Below are positions 64,000 to 64,000 of a DNA stretch of 64,000 nucleotides, one piece after another; the stretch's first letter is position 1, and each line of letters opens with the position of its first letter. Source of the stretch: Labedaea rhizosphaerae. Its GTDB lineage: Bacteria > Actinomycetota > Actinomycetes > Mycobacteriales > Pseudonocardiaceae. The stretch spans positions 906,784-970,783 of the forward strand of contig NZ_SNXZ01000003.1 of the NCBI RefSeq assembly GCF_004362825.1, read 5' to 3'. The position numbers were made by a program, and so were the translations under genes. Below the pieces are notes generated by a model. That model searched no databases. It saw only the letters and a program-made list of their open reading frames with translations, and was not told the origin of the DNA.

Positions 64000-64000
64000 G

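Overview
The window is high-GC DNA from a filamentous actinomycete, most likely a member of the Pseudonocardiales. The grounds are the GTG starts and GC-rich codon use, ESX-type WXG/EspC-like proteins, AfsR-like NB-ARC/TPR regulators, a tuberculostearate-type lipid locus and a large NRPS-PKS cluster. No complete rRNA or tRNA gene and no CRISPR array is visible. The family of origin is inferred from gene content only.

Layout. (1) 0.3-6.2 kb: a tightly overlapping minus-strand operon. In transcription order it encodes an MFS exporter, a CYTH-like protein with an ExExK motif, a P-loop nucleotide kinase, two dCTP-deaminase-like paralogues (B then A) and a PEP-utilising phosphohistidine enzyme. 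The two paralogues have lost complementary halves of the canonical active site. I recognise no characterised pathway with this content, and it is the best candidate for an undescribed system. (2) 6.3-18 kb: a mosaic accessory region. Four diverged repeats (R1-R4, all on the plus strand) each carry a 56-bp core shaped like the 3' half of a tRNA. They separate unrelated cargo: a one-chain xanthine dehydrogenase/aldehyde oxidase with a truncated downstream gene, an S9 peptidase, an unknown 204-aa protein, a secreted HAF-repeat protein and a secreted OB-fold-like protein. R1 is flanked by broken genes on both sides, so these look like scars of integration and deletion at tRNA-type attachment sites. 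(3) 18.8-23.1 kb: a TetR repressor divergent from an ICMT-like methyltransferase with a clear palindromic operator, then a secreted SurE-like phosphatase, an AhpD-like protein and a DUF72 protein. (4) 23.1-32 kb: lipid metabolism and export. A probable tmsA/tmsB pair (10-methyl branched fatty acids) lies upstream of an SDR and a DHA2 exporter and is divergent from a delta-9-type acyl desaturase that could supply the oleoyl precursor. A MarR repressor then controls an MMPL transporter through twin palindromes.

(5) 32-52.4 kb: a biosynthetic gene cluster. An XRE/NB-ARC/TPR regulator is divergent from two NRPS/PKS genes, followed by mbtH, an alpha/beta hydrolase and an SDR. The assembly line reads A-T-C-A-T | C-A-T-KS-AT-ACP-C-A-T-TE-MFS. 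My reading of the adenylation codes gives unknown, Pro, Asp and Gly, with one unreduced malonyl extension between Asp and Gly. The thioesterase has Cys in place of Ser, and a complete MFS transporter is fused to its C-terminus. A beta-ketoacyl-Gly thioester at the last carrier suggests release as a 3-acyl tetramic acid.

(6) 52.4-64 kb: a secreted DUF5829-like protein, a two-helix membrane protein coupled to a YrdC/TsaC-like protein, a MarR plus ABC exporter pair with an inverted operator, a xylose-isomerase-like TIM barrel, an ESX-type WXG-CHAP hydrolase with its small partner, an unknown conserved protein, a tiny secreted Pro/Asp-rich peptide, and a large AfsR-like regulator that runs off the right edge. 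Strong hairpin terminators separate the convergent genes in this part.
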